Assembly (NCBI GenBank): GCA_020631735.1
Contig: CM036170.1
Location: 72,121,737 to 72,185,736 of the forward strand
Origin: Saccharum officinarum
Taxonomy: Eukaryota > Streptophyta > Magnoliopsida > Poales > Poaceae
Length of the DNA stretch: 64,000 nucleotides
Direction: 5' to 3'
Shown here: in pieces, positions 10,014-21,260 of the stretch
How the letters are laid out: every line of letters starts with the position of its first letter
Position numbering within the stretch: the first letter of the stretch is position 1
Program-made: the position numbers and the translations under genes
The notes under the pieces: model-generated
The model's database searches: none
What the model was told of the DNA's origin: nothing
Seen by the model: only the letters and a program-made list of their open reading frames with translations

Positions 10014-11334
10014 TCGGCATCAGCCTAGCACTCGTGCCATGGGTCCATCCCAGCTTCTCCACCATATATTGCCACTGCATCGCTCATCTCCAGCACCAAT
10101 CGATCGACCAACGGAGCACTTAACATTCTCTGTTTTCTTATTGATATATGGATGGACGTCTCTTATATTCTTTAGTCCTATACAAATATGGGAACAAGCT
10201 GAAAATCATGTGCTTTCTCTTCTGAATTTGCACGTCTGAATTTTAGTCCTAAATATGATGCCTTAACAATGATCTAAACAAGTTCTGCTCTTCTATATTC
10301 AGATTCTATTTGTGCAATGTAACCTTTATGTGCAAAGTGTATTCGGTTAGTAATGTCATAATGCATATATAATATTCAGTTATTAATGTATGCATTTACA
10401 CTGCGTGCTGCCTATTCAACTCCAGGTATAGAGGGACAAGCCCATGCTGAGGGGATCATGGGATGGTGCGAGGTCAATTTCAGCTGCAGCAGTACCCACG
10501 ACAGCTAAAAAGAAGACAAGCTCATGTAGCCCATGCTAACAAGATGATGAGAGGTCCTATTTTTCTACATCAACTAATACATTACAGTTGCTTTGCTTCA
10601 CCATGCGATTTTTTGGAACTGGCCATACCAATATGTGCAGCTATCTTGCGTAGAAAGCCTTTACCTAATGCTTTTGTAGGATAGTTACTATGCATCTTAT
10701 TGCCTCTGCACACCTTGATTGCCAATAGGTCCTGAAATTTGTTGATTATGTGCCAATTGCTAATCTTCATTCTTGATTATCAATCCACTTTGTAGTAACA
10801 GTGCATGGATTCAGAAAGGCTAACAGAAAATTTAGGGAGTAGGCCAGACATGCATGGTTGTATAAGTGGTTTAACAATTTCCGTTTCCTATTTCCATTTT
10901 CTGATGAAGAAAATGCAATGCATCTCCTAAATTAAAATCTGAGCTATTTGTTCATGCAGCACATAAAAAAAATATTTTTTCCTCCAAACTATCCTGGAGC
11001 AGACTCCAACTTTGGAGGAACTATGGAAGAGCAGTCAACTTGAATTGTTCTTTCATGAACAGACAAAGTTACCCATTTTTAACTTAGTTTACCTTTATGT
11101 TGAGTTCGATCTTCGTGTGTTGATGTGGCTAGATTATCTCCAACAGATTACTTATCTTGACACCCCTAGGGTCCACAATTGTTAATGTCATCTAATGGCA
11201 GTTCTACTACTGTTAACATGATTCATGTTACATACTATTTGTTGTTTCAATCCTTGCCAAGGCAGGCGCAGCGGAGCGCGCCCACCGCCCTAGTTGCGTT
11301 TTATATGTACTAGCTTTTATTGACTGCTGGTGCC
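10014..11334. other. intergenic, no gene recognised
   Basis: AT-rich sequence. The longest ORF near 10463-10684 (73 codons) has no recognisable motif and no plant-like codon bias. No repeat of the other families in the window was found here. Confidence 0.5.
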
Positions 11335-11490
11335 CTGTGGGGAAGCGTGTAGACGGCGAACAGCGAACCGCGTCGATGACAAGCGACCCATAAGCTGGGT
11401 TGCCGACACGCGCGATTGGAAGTGCCGGAGGTGTGCGTCTAGAGCCGAAGACAAGGACGACGACGGTGCCAGGGTACCAAAGAAAACCCG
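11335..11490 (+). repeat. block X1a, duplicated at 26697-26880
   Basis: Shared words include gcgtgtaga, cgatgacaag and gagccgaagacaaggacgac near-matches, ending accaaagaaa in both copies and in the same orientation. It is part of a dispersed or segmental duplication that also covers 12500-12960. Confidence 0.65.
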
Positions 11491-11495
11491 TATTA

Positions 11496-11810
11496 GACTT
11501 TCCGCACTTATGGATCTCTATATTCATCTTTTAAAAGAAATATTTTATCATAGTTATAATAAAATATACAGTTTTCCCGTATCCATCCATCTTCTATATC
11601 ATCCTCTATCCACTGTGGGGCCCACTTATCACTTTATCTAAATATATCCATATGAGATCTAGTTTTAAAGGATTTATTGAAACGAATTTAATAGTGCAAT
11701 CAGAATTTAATTTAGTTTTTTTTGTGAGTTATAATATTTTTATTTACTTTGTAGGTCCCACCGCTGCATGTTCTATCTCTCTCCTCTCCCTCTCTCGCGC
11801 ATGCGCGCGT
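11496..11810 (-). mobile_element. MITE-like repeat, inverted copy
   Basis: The left end TTA|GACTTTCCGCACTTATGGA and the body (tcctctatccactgtgg, cttatcactttatctaaat, ggatttattgaaacgaat) are the reverse complement of the element at 11910-12350 and of the one at 31385-31708. The right end is not recognisable and is probably truncated or recombined. Confidence 0.6.
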
Positions 11811-11909
11811 GGGCCCCCGACACAGGCCGGTACCACGTCCGCCGCTCTACAGGCGCCATATTTGGCATGGGGAAGGTCATACCGTATCATTTAGCGTACG
11901 CCGGTGTAA

Positions 11910-12350
11910 GACTAACCGCAGTGGATACTCTAAAACGATACTCTAAAGCTTTAGAGTATGAATATAGAGTAAAAACTGCTGCACTGGGTACTCTAAAACG
12001 ATACTCTATCCTTTCTCTCACTCTATATTTAGAGTAGTACTGTGCTTACTCTATACTCTGTAGTGGCGGACCCCGCTAGCTAAACAAAGGAAAAAAATGC
12101 TATAACTCACAAACCAAAAATCCAAATTAAATTTCGATTGCACCATTAAATTCGTCTCAATAAATCCTTCAAAACTAGATCACACATGGATATATTTAGA
12201 TAAAGTGACAAGTCGGTCCCACAGTGAATAGAGTGGATAGAGGATGATATAGAGGATGGATGGGTGCGGGAGAATTGAATATAGAGTAGAGAATCTTGCT
12301 GACTAGGACGTATAGAGGATGAATATAGAGGTCCATAAGTGCTGGTAGTC
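11910..12350 (+). mobile_element. MITE with TAA target duplication
   Basis: It is flanked by TAA at 11907-11909 and 12351-12353. The termini are GACTAACCGCAGTGG and the complement GACTACCAGCACTT, imperfect inverted repeats. The body matches the inverted copy at 11496-11810. The size, 3-bp TAA duplication and lack of coding capacity suggest a PIF/Harbinger-derived MITE; the superfamily call is inferred. Confidence 0.6.
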
Positions 12351-12499
12351 TAAGTATTTTTCCTATATATATTCGCTGAGCTAGACACGTACCGGATGCT
12401 TTACCGTCCCCCGCTGCGGATAGTCTTAGCTCAAACGTGCTACCCGTCGCCCATTAGTATGTGTGTCCATTAGCTTACACTGTTTCAATTGCTAGTGCT

Positions 12500-13085
12500 A
12501 TATGAACTTGATGATTACCGTTTCCATTGGCGTACACTGTTTCCAGTGCCAGCACCAGAGTTCTGTCAGGTCCATCTGCTACTTTGTCAAACACGTCACA
12601 TCAAACGCTAATGGCGCTGCATCCATTTCCAGTTCATGTAATTTAGCATGTTTTGACTGGGTACAGTCCAGTCTTCTACACTGCAGTTGGATACCATTGG
12701 AGATTTGAAGGCCACCAATTCACCCCTAACGCAAACAGATCCTACAAAAGGGTAGGGATGCTACTCTGCCAATTTTCCATTGCTCACATCCACAGTTCAT
12801 TAGCTCACTACAGTCCTGCAATTACGGGACGCTGCGTCACTGCAGGAGACCAGACTTGGTTAGTGCACATGCACAGATGGGATGAAAATGCAGAATGTCA
12901 TATCAAGAGGGCAGCGGGACACATGAGATTATGAGAATCACTGCATGTCAAGGAGAATAATTGCGTATATGGACATGATTACCGTTTGCGTTTACATTTC
13001 CATTCCTCAACCAAGAATTCTGTCAGGTCCTCTGCTACTATGCCAAACACGTCACACACGTAGCCAACCTAACCACTGTAGGCTT
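12500..13085 (+). repeat. block X1b, duplicated at 26885-27840
   Basis: Long shared stretches occur in order with the second copy, such as tctgtcaggtcc, caaacacgtcaca, actgcagttggatacca, cacatccacagttcattagc and gggacacatgagattatgag. A second partial repeat of the opening part sits at 12970-13085. No ORF is conserved between the copies, so this is duplicated non-coding DNA. Confidence 0.7.
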
Positions 13086-14670
13086 GGCCATCGTTGAACC
13101 AACGAAGAACAAAAACATAATAGGGTTTAGAGATAAAAAGACATGGTAAAAGATAATAGTAGCAGATCGATAGATTTGATTGTGTTGTCAATTGGCCATC
13201 GTCTTTATGTTATTAGGTACCTGATTTTTTGTTGGTGCCTATGTAATATGTACTTTTGTCATTGTTTGGCTATATAAGAAACAATTGTGAATTGCCTCTT
13301 AGTGGATTTATGCACGAGCATTGTAATGAAAAAAATAAGACAATGATAATTCAAGTTTGCATGTCTGTTGAACCATAACAAAAAAAATGTTTTGACTTGA
13401 TCTTCACAACATTTTGTTTGTAACCCGTCATCATTTTTATCGAGGCTTATTTGTTGGGTTCAGCCTTATCAAGCTTGATTCACTTGGCCATTCCGCCTTC
13501 CCATAATTTTCTCTCTTTGTTTTCTTTGCAAAATTTCTAGACTCATTAATCAGTATTAGTACAACCTTTTCATTACATTGCGTTATTACTTTTAAATGAT
13601 ATCTAACCAAAAAAATCATAAGCAACGAAAAAAGTTTGATTAGCTTATTATTAGGAATCATACCACAATGGGTGAGCAGTACTTGATGTCAAATTCTTGT
13701 TTGTATTTATCAAACTCGATGAGCATTGATTGGACAGAAAAGTTTGATTACTACTTATCTTTCGGACGTAATCAATCCAAAAAGACATGTGTCTATGCTT
13801 TTGGAGACTATTATGATTTTTTAGGAAGAAGCTTCAGATTATAAACATTCCCATTAGGGGTCTATAATTTCTTTCTTTCTTGGTCGTTCGATAACACTAA
13901 AATGTAGATTTTCTTGCCAATATAAAGTAGTTCGACTCTTGAACTGGATAAGATGGCAAGGCTTCGATCCACAACACAAGAAGAGCTGTCGTTAGTAACA
14001 ACGTGTTCCTCCATTTTGTTATTAGAATGAAAATGAGATAAGGTGGCTACTATCTTTTCTAATTTTACTTATTCTGCTGGTAGACGTTTTGCTTCCACCG
14101 TTGTTAATAAGTATTGGGTGACTGGTTTTCTAATCTCTAATCACGGTGTGACGACTATGTATAATATGGTGTCAATGATACCCATATTCGTTATTAGAAC
14201 TCAAACACTAATAAATTCATACAAATAATAGGCGACTGACCTGAATACGTGCTTTATTATTCTTGTGGAGAAGCCTATCACTTGGAGGTGGTGGCGGATC
14301 CTGGTTGAAAATTCACCTACGGCAAAATTTATACTACTAATTTTGTGACGAAGCTAAACTGTGATAAAAGTATCTCTTCAAGCCTACAAACTATATATTA
14401 ATTAAATAATAGCGTAAATCAAAGTATCAATCATTAGCTGATTGGTGATCTACAGGAGAATCAAATTCACAATAGGTTGAAACAATTTTACTTACCTTTC
14501 TTTTTCCCCCTTTTGTGCTGCTGCCGCATCAGAATTAGCATCGACACGTCCAATCATCATGAACTCTCGTGGGGGGTGCGGCCACTAGCCAACGGTGGTG
14601 GCACCGGCACCGCAGCAGGATACTCTTGTCCAGGCCCAGGAGAGCAGCGGCTAGCCGCGGCGATGACCGA
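13086..14670. other. intergenic, no gene recognised
   Basis: AT-rich sequence with scattered short ORFs (up to 74 codons near 13437-13661, minus) that lack motifs. No terminal repeats or duplications were identified by eye. Confidence 0.5.
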
Positions 14671-14689
14671 CGTGGTGAAAGAGTGTTAG

Positions 14690-15780
14690 CAGTGCCCGGA
14701 CGTTGGGAGCTGCTCTAAAATATCGGACGTCTTCCGTCCTTTGCACAGGGGGCCACGCCGCACGTGAAAAGAAGCCTGCAATGTCTATTTTCACGTGCCC
14801 CACCATGTTAGTCTCAGTCACCTGCTCTGCCTTGGATGCCGCGCCACGGATGCGTCTGCCGTCGTTAGGTGCCCGCGCGCTGACCCACGGCGGCGCCCCC
14901 AACATCTGTAGCAGGCGCCTACGACAGGTAGGTCCTGCAACACCCGATCTCCCAGCTAAAATATTTGCAACATACATCTAAAACACTGGTAAAATATCAG
15001 AAAAACTTGAAAACACGTGTGTAGCTATTGCAAATATCAGATGAAACAATTGCAATATACTTATGAAAACACCTGAAACACTTGGATATATATGCAACAT
15101 CCACGTGAAATACTTGCAACATACGTCTGAAACAGATGAAATATTTAGAACATACAATTGAAACATACGTGTATAGCCGCTGCAACATGTGCAACCGATC
15201 TACTTTTATAACATGGACGTAAAACATTTGCAACATAACTCTAAAACATCTGAAACACATGAAATATACGCTTGCAACATACGTTTTCAGTGCAACATCT
15301 ATTTGTTCCTTAGACGAATGGAGGCTCATCGGCACGCAGAGCTCGATGCCGGCGCGTAGATCAATTTCGACACGAAGTAGGGGTGCAGCGGGTGGGCGGG
15401 GTGTAGTGTCTGCGGCGAGCGACCTCGCGCTGGAGTAGAAGGTGCAGCAGGCGGGCGGGTGCGGTTCCCGCAACGCGGCTCCCCTGCACTGGAGAAAGGC
15501 CACGGCGGACGGGATGCGGGAGAGGCCGTGACGGATGGGGTGCCGTGTCCGCGGTGGGCGAGCGTGGTGGAAGCGAATGTCGCGGGCGGGCCGCGAGCGT
15601 CAGGGGCACGGAAAGAAGCGAGCGTTTGCAGGTGGGGTGCGCGGCGAGCGGCACGGAGACGCCCTGATGAGAGCGTTACCTGACGTGAAATCGCGCGGCC
15701 TGGAGGCAGTAGCCGTTGGGCGCTCGGTGATTGGGAAAACTGAATCAACGTGCTTTTGTTTTTTAGCAAAAATATGAATC
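14690..15780. repeat. dispersed repeat with degenerate 'cttgcaacatacgtctgaaac' units, copy 1
   Basis: Between 14940 and 15310 variants of 'acttgcaacatacg' and 'tgaaacacttg' recur every 20-30 bp. A GC-rich flank follows (15340-15700). The same organisation, including the transition 'tagacgaatggag', appears at 63060-63660. The family is probably a non-autonomous DNA transposon; ends and target duplication are not clear. Confidence 0.55.
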
Positions 15781-16067
15781 AACGTGCTGCATCTGCTCGC
15801 TTTCCATATGGGCTTCATAAAGAAATGAGTACGCAGCCCAACAGGCCCAGGCGCGGTCCAACTGACAACTACGAGCTTCGTCTTCCTCGGTATGTCCAGT
15901 TCGGTCATTGCAGAAACAGCCAACGCCACCAGTGTGAGTGCATTACGAGTCTGGCCGCCGGGAGTGGGTGGGGGCTCGCCGGCAGAAACCGGACGGGCCA
16001 CGGGGCGTTTGCGAGTGCCTCCGGTTTTGGGAGGATGAGCTGGCCTATATATCGTTCATCCATCAAG
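15781..16067 (+). other. promoter and non-coding first exon region of SINA-like copy 1
   Basis: This stretch holds a TATA-like tatatat near 16046 and a gtgagtcg donor at 16068 with sequence matching the first exon/intron boundary of copy 2 (donor at 22524). No ORF here is conserved with copy 2. Confidence 0.5.
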
Positions 16068-16489
16068 GTGAGTCGTCTCGTCACCACTGCATGCAGATCG
16101 ATTTTTTTTTTGCTTGTTTGTATTTTTGCATGTTTTGATCCCCGATCCTGCGTCCTTGCACTACCAATTCCGGGATCCAATCCAAGAGATGCATGGTTTT
16201 CTCATCTGCGATGGTTGATTTGGGACTTGGGGGGAAATATTGCCTGTCGGCCTGCAATTTACGAGCACACAGCAGTAGATAGTGATCTTGTCTTGATTAT
16301 TTCGATAATTTGTTTGGATCTGATTTATTACACAAATCGTATCGTGAGAGTCCATGCAGTTTCTAAGATGATTTTCGGCGGCCATTACATCGGTGTCGAT
16401 TAGGTTAGGTTACTGATTAAGATCTTGCCCCACTGCTTTACCTAGTTCACAAACCGTAACACTGGTCAATGTACTAATTGTTGATGCAG

Positions 16490-18754
16490 AGCGTCTCGCA
16501 GATGGCTGGGAAGAGGCCAAGGCATTTGCTCCAACCACGCGTCGCGACTAAGGGCCCTAGGCAGCAGGCTGAGACCCAAGCTGAGACGAGCCAACACCAA
16601 GCGGAGGAGAAGATCACCGTTGCCATCAACGTAACCTCCTGCAGTGTTGTGTATGCTCCGGTCCATTGACGCCGCCCCTTTTCCAGGTATGGATGTGCAA
16701 AATCAATCTCTCATGTTCGATGCTCCAGTGCGACCTTGCAGTTTTTCGAAGCTGCCGATTTATTAGAGCAAAGCTAAACATCACTCGAGTGATTTAAAGT
16801 TTCTTCACTCTCAAACTTTTCTGCCCATTCTAAGAATGTCGCATGGTCTTCTTCCCTAACTTCAGCAAGGTTAGGGTTAGGGTTCAGGGTTTGGAGGCTT
16901 ACCTGAATCCAACAAGCGTGGGGGCGGTGTGGGGCCAGGCAGCGGTGGCATTGTCTGTCGTGTGGTCAGGGAAGGCGGTTCGGCGGAGCAAGGGTGTGGG
17001 TGCGATAGAGATAGCCAGCGACCTCCATCGGGTTAGCGTGACAGCAGTCAGAGGCGGTGGGGCACCACTAGAGCCGGGCGGGAGGCGGTGGCGGCGGGGG
17101 TGCTCGAGTGGAGATGAAGAAGATGGCAAAAAGGATGCACATCTGATGGATTTAGGGTCGGGCAATGGGAGCGAGCATCGGAGTCAGGGTCGAGTGGGGT
17201 CCAAGGAAGAAGAAGATAAGACGGGAAAGATAGATTTAATTTGGGTCCTCCATTTTATATCTAAGAGCAAAAACACGAGTGATAGTTGCCTTTGAATCAT
17301 TCAGTTGTTACCTAGATATACTCATTTATTTATTTGCTATCATTTTCATATCATCTTTTTATTTTATTCACCATGTTCCTCTGTGTATATATATAGACTG
17401 TACCTTTTCTGTATCTTTGATTTATGTTTGCAACCTAAATTTTCTAGCTATCTGAATCTATAGTGTAGTCACATTAAAAAGTAAAAGAAAAATAGGTTCA
17501 ACATGTTTTTCATACTAATGGCCTCTTTGGAATGTAAGATATCTAAAACACTGGAATAAAAAACATGGAATTAGAGTTACATATCACTTGCTATCATATA
17601 GGATTTGGAAATGCAAGAAAGTTTCTAATGCATTTGGATAGGTAAGTTTTTAAGAGGTTGGACCTCATGTTAGATTTCCTACTAAATTCTTATGAATTGA
17701 GCCATTCCATAGGACTTTTATTGGATTTAAGAATATATGGCTAATCCTTTATTCTAAAGAGCCACGTAGTAAAAAATTCCTATAGGTTTACATCCTATAA
17801 TTCCTTCATGAATTGTACTGGGTAAAGTTGCTTTGTTTGTAGAACCTGGGACCAATTCCATCCCTTTGGTTGGCTTTTGACTTTTTTTAGCGAAAGCACT
17901 TTTGGAAGCCCAACCAAATACACCCTAACTCACCCGCTGTCTAGTGTGTCTAGTTGTCTACTCCTTGGTGTAGTAACCGTGACACTGTGAGCACTATCTT
18001 AATATCCTTGTAGCACTAATTCAGAATAAACAAATTGGTATCATCACGAAAGGGACCATTTCATAGCAAAAGAAAGGGTTAAAATACATACTCGTCATAA
18101 TTCCAAGTAACAATCCATATAAATTGCTCAGTGTCAAAAGTACTAGTAAAACCAGGGGTGAAGCTATGTTGCTGTTAGGGGTGCAGATGCACCCAAGAAA
18201 TATAAAAAAAAGTAGGTTTAATTAAAATTTCATCACTAAGTGCATCCCCTCTAATTTGTTCTAGCTGGTGAAACCCCCCGATGTTTCAATTCTAGTGACA
18301 CACTTCCATTTTTCTTTTTGGTTGTCATGCAGTGCACGAAAGGCCACGTCTCATGCTCATGGTGCTGCACCGAGGGGTATGAGGACGACGAGGTCGAATG
18401 CCTCATGTGTCGTGAACCAGAGACGGCCACCCGTTGCCGCACCGTGGAGCACATCCTTGCCGGCCTTCATGTGCCATGGCCGTTCCGGCAGCACGGGTGC
18501 GCCGAGATGATCCCATACGCGTCGGAGCAAGCCCACAAGGCGTCGTGCGCCCACGTCCCGCACCACTGCCCCATCTCTGGCTGCTCGGGCTACGCCGGCA
18601 AGCCCCTGCGCGAGCATGTCCGGCAGGACCACCCTGGCGTGGTCCACACGGTCGTCCCACCACGCTGCCTCACGCCGCTAAGGATGCGCGCGCACGAGCA
18701 GGCCCGCATGGTGAGGCTCGGCGACGGCGGCGCGGAGTTCCTGATCGTCGTCGG
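16490..18754 (+). pseudogene. SINA-like RING E3 ligase, copy 1: frameshifted and 3'-truncated
   Basis: The exon starting at 16490 has its ATG at 16502 (MAGKRPR) and matches intact copy 2 to EEKITVAIN. A one-base loss then shifts the frame and gives a stop at 16669, before the first RING cysteines, although the splice donor at 16687 is kept. The second coding exon starts at 18333 (CTKGHVSCSWCC) and encodes the rest of the RING and the SIAH-type zinc finger (HGCAEMIPY, HCPISGC, HVRQDHPG). It stops abruptly at 18754 after EFLIVV, where an LTR retrotransposon terminus (TGTAGAATAG) begins; about 90 C-terminal residues are missing. The intron is longer than in copy 2 because of a 0.4-kb insertion (17520-17924). 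Two independent lesions make it a pseudogene. Confidence 0.88.
17520..17924. mobile_element. MITE-like insertion in the intron of SINA-like copy 1
   Basis: It begins GGCCTCTTTGGAA and ends CCAACCAAATACACC, a loose inverted match of the kind seen in Tourist-like elements, and is absent from the corresponding intron of copy 2. The target duplication is unclear. Confidence 0.45.
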
Positions 18755-19043
18755 TGTAGAATAGAATTGTACAACTGGATACCTTGTATTGATCAACAGT
18801 GGTGTACATATATAGGCATTTGGCCATGGCTATACATGCGAGCTGTACAGGCGCGAGCGGAGCGAGTGACTATGCGTACAAAGCGGGAGCGCGGGCGCCG
18901 TGGTGACCGGGCGCGTACGCGTGCGGCAGCGCGTGCTCTACGGAGCTGTAGCTGTTGAGGGCGTTGGCGAGTGCATGGCCATGCGCACGAGGCCGTTGGA
19001 GACTTGGCGTGCTGAAGACTCGGGCAGAGCTCTAGCCGTTGGC

Positions 19044-19497
19044 ATGGCTCGTCACGCAAGTGGCCGGCTCATCAACTCGACGTCTCCAACGCCTTCTTGC
19101 ACGGCAACCTTCAGGAACAAGTTTTCTGTCAGCAGCCCACGGGTTTCGCCGATCCCGCGCTGCCGGATCATGTCTGTCTCCTGTCGCGCTCTCTCTACGG
19201 TCTTCGACAAGCTCCACGTGCGTGGTTTGATCGCTTCGTCGGCCACGTGGTGCAGCTCCCCTGGCGTTATGGGCTGAGGCGCTCGCCACGGCCACATACC
19301 TGATCAACCGGCGCCCATGCCGCGCCACAGCCGACGTGACGCCGTACTCGCTCCTCTTCGGCGTACCGCCCACCTACGACGAGCTCCGGGTGTTCGGGTG
19401 TCGCTGCTACCCCAACATGATCTCCACGTCCGCGCACAAGCTCGCCCCGCGGTCAATTACGTGCGTCTTCATCGGGTACTCGGCCGATCATCGCGGA
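19044..19497 (+). pseudogene. reverse transcriptase and integrase fragments in inverted orientation
   Basis: On the plus strand, opposite to the host element, 19068-19255 encodes HQLDVSNAFLHGNLQEQVF and SRSLYGLRQAPRAWFDRF, the central Copia RT. It joins directly at about 19256 to LWAEALATATYLINRRP and TPYSLLFGVPPTYDELRVFG, the end of the integrase core. Integrase normally precedes RT in Copia, so both the order on this strand and the orientation are abnormal. Confidence 0.8.
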
Positions 19498-21171
19498 AAA
19501 AAGTTTGTGATGCTGAATTATGGAAAGGTAAACGAGTATGCTTGCCCAAACGGCAAGAAGAGCAAGAGTGATCATCAGCCTTATTACATTGAAAAGAAAA
19601 AGTTTGTAAAACTTGAGATGTAACTGGTTGGCCAGGATGTCCGAGCCGCTGATGCCACAGAGACGCCGTCGAGGATGCAGTGAGGGCTTGATGAGGTGGA
19701 AGGCGGATGGGGTAGAGATCGCCGCTGCTATCACATCGGAGTATCTCCTCCCGAGAAGGAAGATCCTTTATGGAGAAACCAGATGGGTCAAATTCAATGG
19801 AAACATTGTTATCACGAGTTAATCGACGAACGGAGATTAAATTCTTGATGAGCGAAGAAGAAACAAGAACATCATTCAAATGTAAAGGAGAGGTGGCAGT
19901 GGGAATGACAGTGTGTGCTTGGTGAGTGACAGGCAACCGAGCACCATTGCCCACTGTGATGGAAGATGATGAAGGACGAAGAGTATGGGAGGGGAGATTA
20001 CCAGGGTTGGAGGACATGTGCGACGTGGCACCGGTGTCGAAGTACCAATCCGACGTGCTCTGCGGGTGATGTGGAACACCGGCAGACTGCAGAGCAGCGT
20101 AGAGGCCCCCGGTGTCGAAGGAGTTTGTGGAGGCGTGGGGCGACGGCGGCTGAAGATGGGAGGCCATCATCGCCTGCTGGGGTTGGAACGGCGGCCGCGG
20201 ACCCAGGACCCCCGCGCCGGGAGCGCGGAAGGGCATCGACCATGCCTGCACCATGCCTTGCCACGGGTTGAATCCCGCGGTCCAGGGCGTGGTCTGTGTG
20301 ATGGAGTTGTTGGAGCGCGCGTTCCCGCCGCCGTTGCCTTGTTTGCGACGCCGATCGGAGCGGTTGTTGGAGCGGTTGTCGCCACCGCCATTATTGGCGC
20401 GGTTGTTGCGCAGCGCGGAGGAGCCGGAGGTGCCGTCGGTGGAGCCGTTCCCGCCACCGTGCCCGGAGGAGTTGGAGGATCGGTCACCGTGTGTGACGGT
20501 GAGAGCCTGCCCAGCCTCGGCGTTGGCGTCGTGCTGGAAGCTGAGCTCCTCGAGGATGAGGAAGGAGTGGGCACTCTGGAAGGTGTGCGGCGGAAACTTG
20601 GAGGTGATCACCGGCTTGACGTAGCGGTACCGGGGATTGAGGCCGCGGAGGAGGTTGAGCACCTGGCTTGGCTCAGAGACGGGGTGGCCGATGTCGCGCA
20701 GTTGGTCGGCGATGCGCTTCAACTTGGTGCAGTAGTCGTTCATCGACATGTCACCTTGTTGGAGAGAGCGCAGCTCGGTCTCGAGGAAGACGGCACGCTG
20801 CAGCTCGTTGTCGCGGAAGAGGCCCTCGACGGCGTGCCAGAGGGAAAGGCGTCGTGGTTGTCACGGCGCACGACGTCGTAGACGCCCTTGGAGACTGTCG
20901 CGAGGATCCAGTTGACGACGCAGGAATTGATCCGGCGCCACTCGCGGTCGCGGACGTCGTCCGGCGCAGTGGTGGTGATGTGATCCTCGAGCCCGAACTT
21001 GCCGAGGGCGGACTCGAAGAAGTGGCACCACTGGCTAAAGTTGCCTTCTTCCAGCTCAAGAATGACAGGAACATGGTGGCGGATGGAGATCCCTTGGATC
21101 TGGGAGGAGGTGGCAGGGGCGACGGAACCGTCGTCGAAAGAGGAGTCAGAGACGCGAGAAGAGGGAGCCAT
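19494..21171 (-). pseudogene. Copia gag, protease and pre-integrase region, one frameshift
   Basis: The start codon is at 21171 (MAPSSRVSDSSF). Gag shows NFSQWCHFFESALGKFGL, then a one-base shift near 20840, then MNDYCTKLKRIADQLRDIG and LLRGLNPRY, followed by an Asn/Gly/Arg-rich nucleic-acid-binding part. The protease motif WYFDTGATSHM lies near 20045, and the pre-integrase motif LWHQRLGHPG with CRLGKHTRLPFHNS near 19560. The frame ends where the inverted integrase fragment begins. Without RT and integrase in sense orientation it is non-autonomous. Confidence 0.85.
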
Positions 21172-21260
21172 GAGAGCGGAAGCTGAATATGCCGGAGAGA
21201 AGTTAGGATCGGAGGGAAGCCGATACCATGTAGAATAGAATTGTACAACTGGATACCTTG

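Larger units (their letters stand above)
18755..21260 (-). mobile_element. rearranged Copia retrotransposon inserted in SINA-like copy 1
   Basis: The element reads on the minus strand. Its 3' LTR is about 18755-19043, with LTR end TGTAGAATAGAATTG in plus orientation and a TATA-like tatatatg near 18808-18815 (minus). The 5' side has the same first 32 bases at 21229-21260, followed on the minus strand by the primer site TGGTATC (21222-21228). Gag and protease lie between. The 5' LTR stops matching after 32 bases, so it is truncated or replaced. No second copy of the flanking GTCGG is found, meaning that deletion or recombination followed insertion. Confidence 0.75.

Noticed and set aside
13437..13661. 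74-codon minus-strand ORF
   Set aside because: AT-rich, no motif, no splice or promoter context; expected by chance in 1.5 kb of AT-rich DNA.
15326..15769. GC-rich overlapping ORFs on both strands
   Set aside because: Part of the dispersed repeat flank; no conserved motif and both strands are open at once.
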